Origin: Lactobacillus crispatus
GTDB lineage: Bacteria; Bacillota; Bacilli; Lactobacillales; Lactobacillaceae
NCBI RefSeq assembly: GCF_018987235.1
Contig: NZ_CP072197.1
Coordinates: 1,736,001 to 1,800,000 of the forward strand
DNA length: 64,000 nt
Direction of reading: 5' to 3'
Part shown: in pieces, positions 17,119 to 25,956 of the stretch
Numbering within the stretch: position 1 is the first letter of the stretch
Layout: every line of letters starts with the position of its first letter
Notes under the pieces: generated by a model
Told to the model about the DNA's origin: nothing
What the model saw: only the letters and a program-made list of their open reading frames with translations
The model's database searches: none
Translations under genes and position numbers: made by a program

Positions 17119-17918
17119 AGCGACCTTTCTACACTGTAGCTTGCTCGCCACAACTCTTCCATTTTAGCTAAACGATGCCAATCCCCTTTTTGACACATTG
17201 TATATAAAGCATGTGCAGGATCATAGGCAATTGGATTACCTTCTGTTTCCTTCAAATAAGCTCCAACAATGTTGATTAACATCATCCGAAAGCGTTCAAT
17301 CTCATTTCGGCTAAAGTAAGTTTCAAAATACTTGCTGGTTAAGCAATCAACCGTTGCTTGCGAGGCCTTATGCAAAGAAGCCGGATTCTTACGATAGTTA
17401 TATAAAGTATAGGTTGAAATTCCTGTTGCCTTACTTAAACTAGTAATCTTCACATTGCGATCAGTTACCAATTTTTCTGCTCTTTGTACATCGGTTAAAA
17501 TTTTCGGATGCTTAATGTGAGGAGGCATCGGAATACGTTTGCTTAACTCTGCAATTACTTTTTCAGCAGCTTCCCTCATTTGCTGAGTAGCTACTGTCTC
17601 ACTTACCTTGTCATCAAGCAATTCTCCTACAACGAAAGTATGATCAGTCACTTCATACCTTCTAGTAATTGCATTATAAAAATGGCCTTCAACTCCTGTG
17701 ATCTTAACTGCATCAGTTCCAGCTTTCTCATAGTCAAAAAAGATGTGTTGTTGATCACCAGTTAATGGTGAAAATGGTAAATTATCTAACGTAAAAACTT
17801 GTACATTTAAAGTATAATCTGAATGAACGGAATCTTCTGCATCACTACGATACATTTTCACTTCCCGATCATGAATAAAATCTTCAAAAATAAGATTTTT
17901 TCCATATTTTTTTTTCAT
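17115..17918 (-). CDS. Hypothetical protein with internal helix-turn-helix
   Basis: A 267-aa protein that I do not recognise. It is soluble, with no signal or membrane segment. Residues about 150-178 (VKITSLSKATGISTYTLYNYRKNPASLHKAS) look like a helix-turn-helix of the lambda-repressor/plasmid regulator kind. The N-terminal half is rich in charged and aromatic residues and may be a sensing domain. AAAGGGGAT precedes the ATG. Its 3' end overlaps the convergent permease gene by four bases. A role as a regulator is inferred only from the helix-turn-helix. Confidence 0.7.
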   Translation of the reverse strand: MKKKYGKNLIFEDFIHDREVKMYRSDAEDSVHSDYTLNVQVFTLDNLPFSPLTGDQQHIFFDYEKAGTDAVKITGVEGHFYNAITRRYEVTDHTFVVGELLDDKVSETVATQQMREAAEKVIAELSKRIPMPPHIKHPKILTDVQRAEKLVTDRNVKITSLSKATGISTYTLYNYRKNPASLHKASQATVDCLTSKYFETYFSRNEIERFRMMLINIVGAYLKETEGNPIAYDPAHALYTMCQKGDWHRLAKMEELWRASYSVERSL

Positions 17919-17960
17919 TTCTTAATCCCCTTTTATATAGTCCTATTATCCATTATAAGC

Positions 17961-17990
17961 AAAAAACTAGCTTTTAAAAGCTAGTTTTTT
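17961..17990 (-). terminator. Terminator downstream of the aldo/keto reductase
   Basis: A perfect palindromic hairpin AAAAAACTAGCTTTT / AAAAGCTAGTTTTTT between two minus-strand genes. Confidence 0.88.
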
Positions 17991-18013
17991 GTTTTTATTA
18001 GAAAATATTCGGT

Positions 18014-18934
18014 TTAGGGCAAATAATTACCAGCAGCTAAGTATAAATCGTACCACTCTTGTCTAGTCAATCGAATCTTGGCACCTTTAGCAGAATCCCT
18101 AATGTGTTGCGGATTCATTGATCCAACTAGCATTTGAATATTTGCAGGATGACGTAAAATCCAAGCTGCAGCGATCGCATTTTTACCTACCTCATACTTA
18201 TCGGCCAGTTTTTGCAACTCTTGATTCAACTTGGGGAAGTCATCATTATCAATGAAGGTCCCTTCAAACATGCCATACTGGAATGGTGACCAAGCCTGCA
18301 CAGTAACTTTGTGTAGACGGGCATAATCAAGAAATTGGCTATCACGATCAACTGATGGTTTATCTACCATATTCATATGCATCCCAAAGTCAATCATTCC
18401 TGTATGTTTCAGGCTAAATTGTAATTGATTGAACATCAAGCGCTGGCTCAAGCAACTTTGTAACAATTTAAATTGAGCCGTATCAAAATTAGATACGCCG
18501 AAAAAGCGCACCTTACCTGCTGCCTGTAGTTGATCAAAAGCCTCAGCTACTTCTTCTGGATCCATCAATGCATCTGGTCGGTGAAGTACTAATGAATCAA
18601 GATAATCTAGTTGCATTCTTTCCAAAATTTCATCAACACTATGCAAAATATGTTCTTTAGAAAAATCATAACGTTTTCCTGGAACAATTCCTGTTTTAGA
18701 TTGAATAAACATCTCTTCACGCTTGATCTGCATTTGGCTAAAAGCTTGACCAAAAATCTCTTCTGATTTTCCACCGCCATAAATATCAGCAGAATCAATG
18801 AAGTTGATCCCAGCATCATAGGCGGCTTGAATTGCCACTTGAGCCTCTGGAACTGATTTTTGATTCATTCGCATAATGCCAAGTGCCATCGCTGGAATGC
18901 TTAAAGTAGTACATCCCATTTTAATTCGTTTCAT
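18014..18934 (-). CDS. Aldo/keto reductase (YdhF-like)
   Basis: A 306-aa NADPH-dependent oxidoreductase of the AKR superfamily. The catalytic tetrad is visible: Asp and Tyr in DSADIYGGGKSEEIFG, Lys in MFIQSKTGI and His in LVLHRPDALM. The C-terminal cofactor region (LVGSMNPQHIRDSAKGA) is conserved. It resembles YdhF of E. coli; the substrate is unknown. Monocistronic. Confidence 0.88.
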   Translation of the reverse strand: MKRIKMGCTTLSIPAMALGIMRMNQKSVPEAQVAIQAAYDAGINFIDSADIYGGGKSEEIFGQAFSQMQIKREEMFIQSKTGIVPGKRYDFSKEHILHSVDEILERMQLDYLDSLVLHRPDALMDPEEVAEAFDQLQAAGKVRFFGVSNFDTAQFKLLQSCLSQRLMFNQLQFSLKHTGMIDFGMHMNMVDKPSVDRDSQFLDYARLHKVTVQAWSPFQYGMFEGTFIDNDDFPKLNQELQKLADKYEVGKNAIAAAWILRHPANIQMLVGSMNPQHIRDSAKGAKIRLTRQEWYDLYLAAGNYLP

Positions 18935-19021
18935 AATGTAAGTCCTTTCATTCTTTATTTACCTCACATCATGAACCAAAAATAGCTAAGTTTCAACCAC
19001 AAGAAATTCAATAATCTTTTA

Positions 19022-20644
19022 TTAATATATCTTAGCTACTGCCGATTGAATTGATTCTTTATCCAAAAATTCATCATAACTCGTATCTTGGCGACTAACA
19101 ATACCTTTAGGTCCAACTTCGATAATGTGGTTAGCAATAGTCTGAATAAATTCATGATCATGTGAGGTGAATAAAATTGAACCTGGATATGAAACAAGGG
19201 CATCATTTAATGCAGTGATTGACTCAAGATCTAAATGATTAGTAGGATCATCCATGATCAATACATTAGCCGGTTCAAGCATCATTCGGGACAATTGACA
19301 ACGAACCTTTTCCCCACCGGAAAGTACTTTGATCTTCTTTTCAATTTCTTCCCCACTAAAGAGCATTCGACCCAAGAATCCACGTAAGAAAGTGTTATCG
19401 TCTTGTTCCTTAGTAGCATATTGACGCAGCCAGTCCAAAATTGTTAAGTCATCATTATTAAAGTTAGCGTTCAAATCGCGTGACATGTAGTTAAAGGCCG
19501 TTGTTTGACCCCATGTAACGGTACCAGTATCTGGCTTAAGCTTACCAGCAACGATATCAAGCAGCGCAGTCGTTGCTAAAGCGTTACGTGATAAAAATGC
19601 TACCTTATCACCAGGACGCACGATGAAAGACACATTATCCAGAATCTTTTCACCATCAACTGAATAAGAAACATTTTCTACCTTAACTAGGTCATTACCT
19701 AAATCACGGTGCATTTCAAACTTTACAAATGGATACTTACGACTAGATGGCTTAATATCATCTAAAGTAATCTTATCAAGTTGTTTCTTACGAGAAGTTG
19801 CCTGACGTGATTTAGATGCATTAGCAGAAAAGCGGGCAATAAATTCTTGCAATTGCTTCATCTTTTCTTCTTTTTTAGCATTTTGGTTAGCAGCTAATTC
19901 ATTAGCTAGTTTGCTTGATTCATACCAAAAGTCATAGTTACCCACATAAAGCTGAATCTTACCACGATCAACGTCACACATTTCAGTACATACTTGATTT
20001 AAAAAGTGTCGGTCGTGAGAAACAACAATCACAATGTTAGGGTAATCAGCCAAAAAGTCTTCTAACCATTCAACGGTATGAACATCCAAACCGTTAGTCG
20101 GTTCGTCCAATAGCAAAATATCAGGATTACCAAACAAAGCTTGGGCCAATAAGACCTTAACTTTTTCGCTTTCAGGTAAATCCTTCATCATCATTTGATG
20201 TTCTTCTTCAGGAATCCCTAATGATTGCAGCAGCTTAGCCGCATCCGCTTCCGCATTCCAACCATCAAGTTCTGCGAACTTGCTCTCTAATTCAGCTGCC
20301 TTAACCCCATCTTCATCACCAAAGTCAGGTTTGGCATAAAGAGCATCTTTTTCTTTCATTACTTGATACAGTTCCTTGTGCCCTTGAATTACTGTGTCCA
20401 TGACAGAGAAGTCTTCGAAAGCAAAGTGGTCCTGGTTCAAGCTGGACATGCGCTCATTGGGATCAATTGAAATTGAACCTGTTGTTGGTTCCAGTTTCCC
20501 CTCTAACAATTTAAGAAAAGTTGACTTACCGGCACCATTGGCACCAATTACGCCGTAGCAGTTGCCTGGAGTAAATTTTAAGTTAACGTCTTCATAGAGT
20601 GTGCGGCCACCAAATCGTAAACTAACGTCGGATACTGTAATCAA
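19022..20644 (-). CDS. ABC-F ATPase (YkpA/YbiT-like) with one degenerate ATP site
   Basis: A 540-aa two-NBD protein of the ABC-F family, which acts on ribosomes; no membrane domain. NBD1 has Walker A GANGAGKST (34-42) and Walker B LLLDEPTN (177-184), but its signature is LPESE (156-160) instead of LSGGE. NBD2 has an intact LSGGEKV signature. Its Walker A position reads LSRNALATTALL, without the glycine-lysine core, and its Walker B reads LIMDDPTNHLD with D for the catalytic E. The linker with ARFSANASKSRQATSRKK is the usual P-site tRNA interaction motif region. All parts of one composite site are lost and all parts of the other kept, a coherent pattern rather than random decay. Confidence 0.9.
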   Translation of the reverse strand: MITVSDVSLRFGGRTLYEDVNLKFTPGNCYGVIGANGAGKSTFLKLLEGKLEPTTGSISIDPNERMSSLNQDHFAFEDFSVMDTVIQGHKELYQVMKEKDALYAKPDFGDEDGVKAAELESKFAELDGWNAEADAAKLLQSLGIPEEEHQMMMKDLPESEKVKVLLAQALFGNPDILLLDEPTNGLDVHTVEWLEDFLADYPNIVIVVSHDRHFLNQVCTEMCDVDRGKIQLYVGNYDFWYESSKLANELAANQNAKKEEKMKQLQEFIARFSANASKSRQATSRKKQLDKITLDDIKPSSRKYPFVKFEMHRDLGNDLVKVENVSYSVDGEKILDNVSFIVRPGDKVAFLSRNALATTALLDIVAGKLKPDTGTVTWGQTTAFNYMSRDLNANFNNDDLTILDWLRQYATKEQDDNTFLRGFLGRMLFSGEEIEKKIKVLSGGEKVRCQLSRMMLEPANVLIMDDPTNHLDLESITALNDALVSYPGSILFTSHDHEFIQTIANHIIEVGPKGIVSRQDTSYDEFLDKESIQSAVAKIY

Positions 20645-20688
20645 TCTCTTTACCTCGCTTAAAATATAAAATTATGTTTAAGTATATC

Positions 20689-20727
20689 AAAAAAGATGGT
20701 CCCTTATAATAGAGAATCCATCTTTTT
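20689..20727 (-). terminator. Terminator of the M42 peptidase gene
   Basis: The stem AAAAAAGATGG / CCATCTTTTT lies 3' of the peptidase gene on the minus strand and ends in a T run. Confidence 0.75.
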
Positions 20728-20737
20728 AAGCAATTTA

Positions 20738-21820
20738 TTAAAACTTTTTGAAGCTATTTAGCTTTTCCTGGGTAATATCACGAATAATTGCAGTAGCTAA
20801 ATCAACTGAAGCCTTAAAGTCCTTATAACTACTGAAACAATATGGTGAGTGTTCATAGCGCACCGGAATACCGATGACAATTGTTGGCGCACCATTTTCG
20901 TAGTAAATTGCAGCACCATCCTGACCGCCACCGGTTCTAACTGAACGAGTATATGGAATATTATTTTTATCAGCTAAATCACATGCATATTGTTGGAACT
21001 TAGGATTTGGTAAAAATGTCGTATCCATATCGCGCAACATTGGGCCACGTTTTAGACCAGTTTGAGAAAGCCAGTCAGGCGTAAAAGTATCATCAGCTGG
21101 ACAGCTTTCGAGTACCAGACAAAGATCTGGCTTAACTTTTCTAGCCGTTACATAGGCGCCACGCAAGCCAACTTCTTCTTGACTAGAAAGTGCAGCCACC
21201 ACGTCAAAGTTAGTTTCTTCACCCTTCAAATTATCAAGCACATCAACCATCGCACCAGCACCAAAACGATCATCAAAGTCTTTACCGAAGAATAAACCGG
21301 ACTTTTCATGATATTCACACTTAACATCAACAAAGATAGGGCAACCTGTATCAATCTTGTAGTCCTTGATTGTCTCCTCACGGCTAGAAGAACCAACATC
21401 AATTGACATATCTGCCACATCAGGTACATTATTGCGCTCAGCTGCTGTCATGAAGTGAGGCGGCTTAGTTGCTACAACGCCAGGGATATATTCTCCATCA
21501 CGATTGCGCACTTTAACGCGCAAGGCTGGAATATTATATTTTACCCAACCACCAAGTGGAACAAACTTAATTAAACCATTAGGGCGAACAGCTTGCGTAA
21601 TGAAGCCTACAGCATCTGAGTGCGCATCAAGTTGAATTACCGGTCGATTTCCCTTATTTTCTTTCTTGGCGGCATAAACATTGAGCATCCCATCTACCTC
21701 AATATCTGCCGTTTTTTCCGCATAACTAGTAAACAGCTTAACGAATTCTTCCTCAAAGCCCGAAGTTGAATTGGCATCTGAGAATTCTTTCAACATTTGG
21801 ATTTCTTGTTCTTTTTGCAT
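20738..21820 (-). CDS. M42 family metallopeptidase (glutamyl aminopeptidase type)
   Basis: A 360-aa zinc or cobalt aminopeptidase of the M42 (PepA/FrvX/YsdC) family, a cytoplasmic enzyme that trims N-terminal residues from peptides. Metal ligands appear in LDAHSDAVGF (His67, catalytic Asp69), GKDFDDRFG (bridging Asp), SSQEEVGLRGA (catalytic Glu and ligand Glu), VLESCPADD (Asp) and the C-terminal RYEHSPY (His). Length is normal. In lactobacilli it belongs to the proteolytic system for casein-derived peptides. Confidence 0.9.
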   Translation of the reverse strand: MQKEQEIQMLKEFSDANSTSGFEEEFVKLFTSYAEKTADIEVDGMLNVYAAKKENKGNRPVIQLDAHSDAVGFITQAVRPNGLIKFVPLGGWVKYNIPALRVKVRNRDGEYIPGVVATKPPHFMTAAERNNVPDVADMSIDVGSSSREETIKDYKIDTGCPIFVDVKCEYHEKSGLFFGKDFDDRFGAGAMVDVLDNLKGEETNFDVVAALSSQEEVGLRGAYVTARKVKPDLCLVLESCPADDTFTPDWLSQTGLKRGPMLRDMDTTFLPNPKFQQYACDLADKNNIPYTRSVRTGGGQDGAAIYYENGAPTIVIGIPVRYEHSPYCFSSYKDFKASVDLATAIIRDITQEKLNSFKKF

Positions 21821-21921
21821 AATTTTTCCTTTCTATAAAAAACGCTTAATTTAATTTTACCGAGAAAAACAGTCAAAGTAGACTATAATTAAAAATAATT
21901 ATTGCAAAGGAAAAATAAAAT

Positions 21922-22506
21922 ATGAAAAATAAATTTTCAATGATAATTCTTTTCCCCCTGTTTTTTAGCCTATCAGCCTGTTCCAACCGTTCTAGTCGTC
22001 CCGCTACGGTTAACGAAACAGTAAGCAGTTCTGCGACACATAAAGCATCCAAACGGGCAAATGAGTTTAAGCCTAATTTAAAAAAGAAATATCCTGGCTC
22101 TAAGTTAACCAGCATCCCCGAACAATTTCGCGGTACCTGGTATCGTAGCGATCCACTGAGCAAATCAGCTCGCAAATTAATTATCAACAAGCATACAATT
22201 GGTGACTCAGTAGTTTATCGACAAGTGGATAAGTCCATTAAACTAGATCATAATTCTGAGCAAAAGAATAAAACCTATTCTGGTGGTGATTCCATGATCG
22301 CCATCGAACAACATCAAGGGCAGACTTGGATGCGCGTTCGTGAGTTTTTAACAACTGTAGATATTATTTATATTACTGGTCAATTTAAAGGACATCCTTG
22401 TTTATATCTTGCATATTCTTCCGGAGATATCCACAACGCACTTTTCAAAAACAAAGCACTAGCAATTAAGTATAAAAACTATGACTTTTCTAAAATTAAA
22501 TCATGA
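21922..22506 (+). CDS. Putative lipoprotein of unknown function
   Basis: A 194-aa protein with a signal peptide and lipobox LSAC (Cys20), followed by a serine-rich linker. The mature part (GTWYRSDPLSKSARKLIINKHTIGDSVV) resembles the short beta-rich secreted domains common in lactobacilli; no function is known to me. AAAGGAA lies upstream of the ATG and a TATAAT box at about 21883. The stop overlaps the next start (ATGA), so it is translationally coupled to the membrane protein gene. Confidence 0.75.
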   Translation: MKNKFSMIILFPLFFSLSACSNRSSRPATVNETVSSSATHKASKRANEFKPNLKKKYPGSKLTSIPEQFRGTWYRSDPLSKSARKLIINKHTIGDSVVYRQVDKSIKLDHNSEQKNKTYSGGDSMIAIEQHQGQTWMRVREFLTTVDIIYITGQFKGHPCLYLAYSSGDIHNALFKNKALAIKYKNYDFSKIKS

Positions 22507-23807
22507 AAGATATTAACAATCTACTACAACAAAAAAGTAACTTACTCTTAAAAATTAGCTCGTTACCCTTAAACCTATTCCCTTATTTAGTATTCAGCTT
22601 AATTATTAAACAAAATACTGCAATCAACGTGCTGCCTTTTGCACTCTTCTATGCCTTTCGGCGCACAACATTGTTTCTATTTAAAGGCGGCAAAAATGAA
22701 GATAATGTTATTGGCTGGTTCGGTTTATTGGCAGCATTATTTGGCTATTTCTTAGGGATTTTCGGCATCTTTTTACCAGCCCTTTACTGCATTAGCGCAT
22801 CCCTTGCCGGAATAGGCGCCGCATGTTTTCCTAGCGTTCAAAAACAAATCGCCATTCAAAGCGACTATCATCCAAGCAAGAATGATCTTTTTGCTTATTT
22901 TGGCGCAATTTTAATTTTACTAGGAATAGTTGTCTTTGTTGAACCACATCTGCCAACAATTTCATTTATCGCAATGCTCATTTATACGCTAATTGCTATA
23001 CTCGGCTTTAAATATTCTCCATTTAGAGCACATTCACGGGAAATTGTATTGCAGTGGCAAAATGTCTGGTTAACTCTTGGTTTGCTACTGGCTATTCTCT
23101 TAATTCGAGAAGGTTGGAACTCGGGAAAAGACATCTTCTCTATTTTTGGCATTATCGTTTCAGCAGTAGTTGTTATTAGCTATCTGATCAAATTAGCTTT
23201 AAGCCAAAAACATGGTAAATTATCTCGCAAAATGCGGTATCGCCTGACAATCGCAGGCCTCTGCCAAGACTTTACCACTATCTTTTCAGCCGTTTATATT
23301 TCTGTTTTATTTGGTGCAAAAAATTACTACTGGTTATTTGTCATTATCTTAATCGCCAGCTTTATCAAACGTCCATTATTAAAAACGCTACGTGAATATT
23401 TACCATTTGATGACTTCACCATTCAAAGTTGGGGCATTGTTCTCGGTCTAGTTATTACGCTCTTTAGGCCAACATACTTTGCAGGGATTTTTTTGATTCG
23501 AATTTTCTACAGTTTACAAAATACTGACACCTTAGATCTTATCCGTGATCATGTCGATACAAATATTTATATGATCAACTATCGTTTTCGCACTGCTGGA
23601 GGCTTCTTAACTCAATTAATTCTGTGGGGTGGCTTGCTTTTATTCAATGGACCGCACATCTTTGAGCAAATCTTTAACTACCATATTAATAAAAGCGTTA
23701 TGAATTCTAGTCAGCCCTTATTTTTAACTCACTTAATCTTGGTGCTATTCATAGTCAGCTTTACAATTTATACTTTAAAACTTAACAAAGGGAATAAAAA
23801 TGAATGA
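22503..23807 (+). CDS. Polytopic membrane protein of unknown function
   Basis: A 434-aa protein with about 12 hydrophobic segments, overlapping the lipoprotein gene by four bases and the following MFS gene by eight. It has an MFS-like length and a mid-protein charged region (KLALSQKHGKLSRKMRYR), but no motif that I can assign confidently. Motif A-like residues of the drug MFS are not obvious. It is likely the middle member of a three-gene operon (lipoprotein, membrane protein, MFS permease). Confidence 0.7.
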   Translation: MKDINNLLQQKSNLLLKISSLPLNLFPYLVFSLIIKQNTAINVLPFALFYAFRRTTLFLFKGGKNEDNVIGWFGLLAALFGYFLGIFGIFLPALYCISASLAGIGAACFPSVQKQIAIQSDYHPSKNDLFAYFGAILILLGIVVFVEPHLPTISFIAMLIYTLIAILGFKYSPFRAHSREIVLQWQNVWLTLGLLLAILLIREGWNSGKDIFSIFGIIVSAVVVISYLIKLALSQKHGKLSRKMRYRLTIAGLCQDFTTIFSAVYISVLFGAKNYYWLFVIILIASFIKRPLLKTLREYLPFDDFTIQSWGIVLGLVITLFRPTYFAGIFLIRIFYSLQNTDTLDLIRDHVDTNIYMINYRFRTAGGFLTQLILWGGLLLFNGPHIFEQIFNYHINKSVMNSSQPLFLTHLILVLFIVSFTIYTLKLNKGNKNE

Positions 23808-23910
23808 AAAACCTATTTGGAAAAAGAATCTACTTGTCTTATCTATTGCGGTCTTTATCGCTGGTATCGCCTTCTCTGAAGTAATGCCGTTTCTGCCATT
23901 ATATATTGAT

Positions 23911-24875
23911 ACGCGTGGTGCTAGTTAAATCGTTTTAGTTAATAAAAAAGTCCAATCTTGTTAGACTCGACTTGTAAATAGTAATAATAGAAAAGAGTCT
24001 GATCTGATTGAACTGCCTTAAGCTTAAGCGTTTTAGCCACCATTTACAAGTTAGTTTTAAAGATTTAGTGATAATTTGTCGGCACTGGTATCGTTTGTAT
24101 GCACCGGCTGAGTTTACTCATCGGCGAAATATTGATCAAATTAAAACTACGGACAGTCTGATTTTGGCTTTACTTATCTGGCAAGCTAAGACAGGAATTG
24201 AATCACAAAGAAGATTCTGTGAATGTTTCAATTGTTTATCACACTCACGTTTTAATCGGCGTTCACGTCAGCTATTGCAATTGATTTATCAGATACGGCA
24301 AGAAATGAATAAAAAGGTTGACCTGAATGGACATTTCTTGATCATTGACAGCTTTCCGGTACCTGTTTGCCAACCAATTCGCAACTATCGTGCTAAAATT
24401 TTTCGCGGTTATGCCAACATTGGTTATAAGGCCACCAAGAAAATTTACTTCTATGGTTTCAAAGTTCATGCCATTGTTAGCGATGACGGTTACATTCTTG
24501 ATTATGTCGTAACAAAAGCATCAGTTCATGATGCCAAGGAGACAGTTGAACTGATGGAAAATGCACATCCATCTAATTACTATCTTCTTGGCGACGAAGG
24601 CTATTTAGGCAAAGAACTGCATCAACAGCTAAAACAAATGGGTTATGAACTTTGGACACCATATCGTAAAAATATGACAGGAGCTAAAAAGCACAATGAT
24701 CATCAATTGATGGCTATTCGCAGAACAATTGAAAGCGACTTTTCGCTTCTGACCTATTACAATGCCGAGAACAATCGAGCACGTAGTCTGATAGGCTTTC
24801 AAAGCCGGTTGGAAATTGCAATTTTAGCTTATAATTTGGCTTATTGTCTAGAACGATTTAACTAGCACCACGCGT
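23911..24875 (+). mobile_element. IS982-family insertion sequence
   Basis: About 965 bp with inverted ends ACGCGTGGTGCTAGTTAAAT at the left and its complement at the right. It is flanked by an 8-bp direct repeat ATATTGAT (23903-23910 and 24876-24883). It encodes one DDE transposase and splits an MFS gene. Length, end sequence beginning with AC, and target repeat size fit the IS982 family. Confidence 0.88.
24008..24865 (+). CDS. IS982-family transposase
   Basis: A 285-aa DDE transposase. The first catalytic Asp is in FLIIDSFPVPVC, the second in YLLGDEGYLGKE and the Glu in IRRTIESDFSLL. The GYKATKKIYFYGFKVH stretch is characteristic of IS982 enzymes. The start is a TTG with a weak purine-rich upstream site, so translation initiation may be poor or the true start different. 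Length is near the family norm and the frame is intact. Confidence 0.88.
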   Translation: MNCLKLKRFSHHLQVSFKDLVIICRHWYRLYAPAEFTHRRNIDQIKTTDSLILALLIWQAKTGIESQRRFCECFNCLSHSRFNRRSRQLLQLIYQIRQEMNKKVDLNGHFLIIDSFPVPVCQPIRNYRAKIFRGYANIGYKATKKIYFYGFKVHAIVSDDGYILDYVVTKASVHDAKETVELMENAHPSNYYLLGDEGYLGKELHQQLKQMGYELWTPYRKNMTGAKKHNDHQLMAIRRTIESDFSLLTYYNAENNRARSLIGFQSRLEIAILAYNLAYCLERFN

Positions 24876-25956
24876 ATATTGATACACTAGGCAATTTTAC
24901 CCATAAGCAGTTAAACTTTTGGTCTGGATTTATCTACTCCGGTACTTATTTTGTATCGGCGATAATTTCTCCCTGGTGGGGAAAACTAGCAGACAAAAAA
25001 GGCAGAAAGCCGATGACATTACGAGCTTCATTGGGAATGGCTATCGTCCTTGGCTGTATGGGGCTAGTTACCAACGTTTATCAATTATTTATTTTAAGAA
25101 TGTTACAAGGTGTTTTTGCAGGCTTTGTTTCTAATTCCAATGCTCTAGTTGCGACTGAAACTCCGAAGGAAAAATCTGGACAAGCACTTGGCACTATGGC
25201 GTCTAGCTTTACTGCTGGCAACTTACTCGGGCCATTTATTGGTGGAGCCTTAGCGTCTATTTTCTCCTATCGCGTTACCTTCTTTATTACAGGTGGTCTA
25301 TTATTAATTGCATTTCTTTTGTCATTGTTCTTTGTCCATGAAACAGACTTCAAGCCAGTAACTGAAAAGAAACTTGATAAAGCAAGCGGAGTAATTAAAG
25401 AATTACGCTCACCGCAATTAATCTTTGGCTTGCTTTTAACTACTCTAATTATTCAAGCTGCAAATAATTCGATTAACCCGATCGTTTCACTCTATGTTAA
25501 ACAATTGATGGCTAACCACGGTAATGTCGTCTTTATTTCCGGGGTAATAGCTGCTTTGCCAGGAATTGCTACATTCCTTGCGGCATCGCGCTTCGGTGCA
25601 CTCGGTGACCGCATTGGAACTCATAAAATTATTATTGCTGGCTTTATTGGAGCCACAATCCTCTTCTTTTTGACTGCTTTTGTACAAAATACTGTTGAAC
25701 TTGGTATTTTACGCTTTTTAGTCGGCTTTACTGATGCTTGCTTGTTCCCTCAAGTGCAGACTTTGCTTACTAAAAATACGCCAGCAAAAATCACGGGGCG
25801 AATTTTTTCTTGGAATCAGTCAGCTATGTATATCGGTAATATTTTTGGACCGCTACTAGGTTCAACTATCTCTGGATTAACTAATTACAGTACCATTTTT
25901 ATTGTTACTGCTGGAATTGTCGTCTTTAACTTGATTTTGTTTAGATTTAATGTGAT

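Noticed and set aside
24919..25134. 71-codon frame starting after the IS982 element
   Set aside because: Out-of-frame shadow of the MFS gene, whose frame is restored across the insertion.
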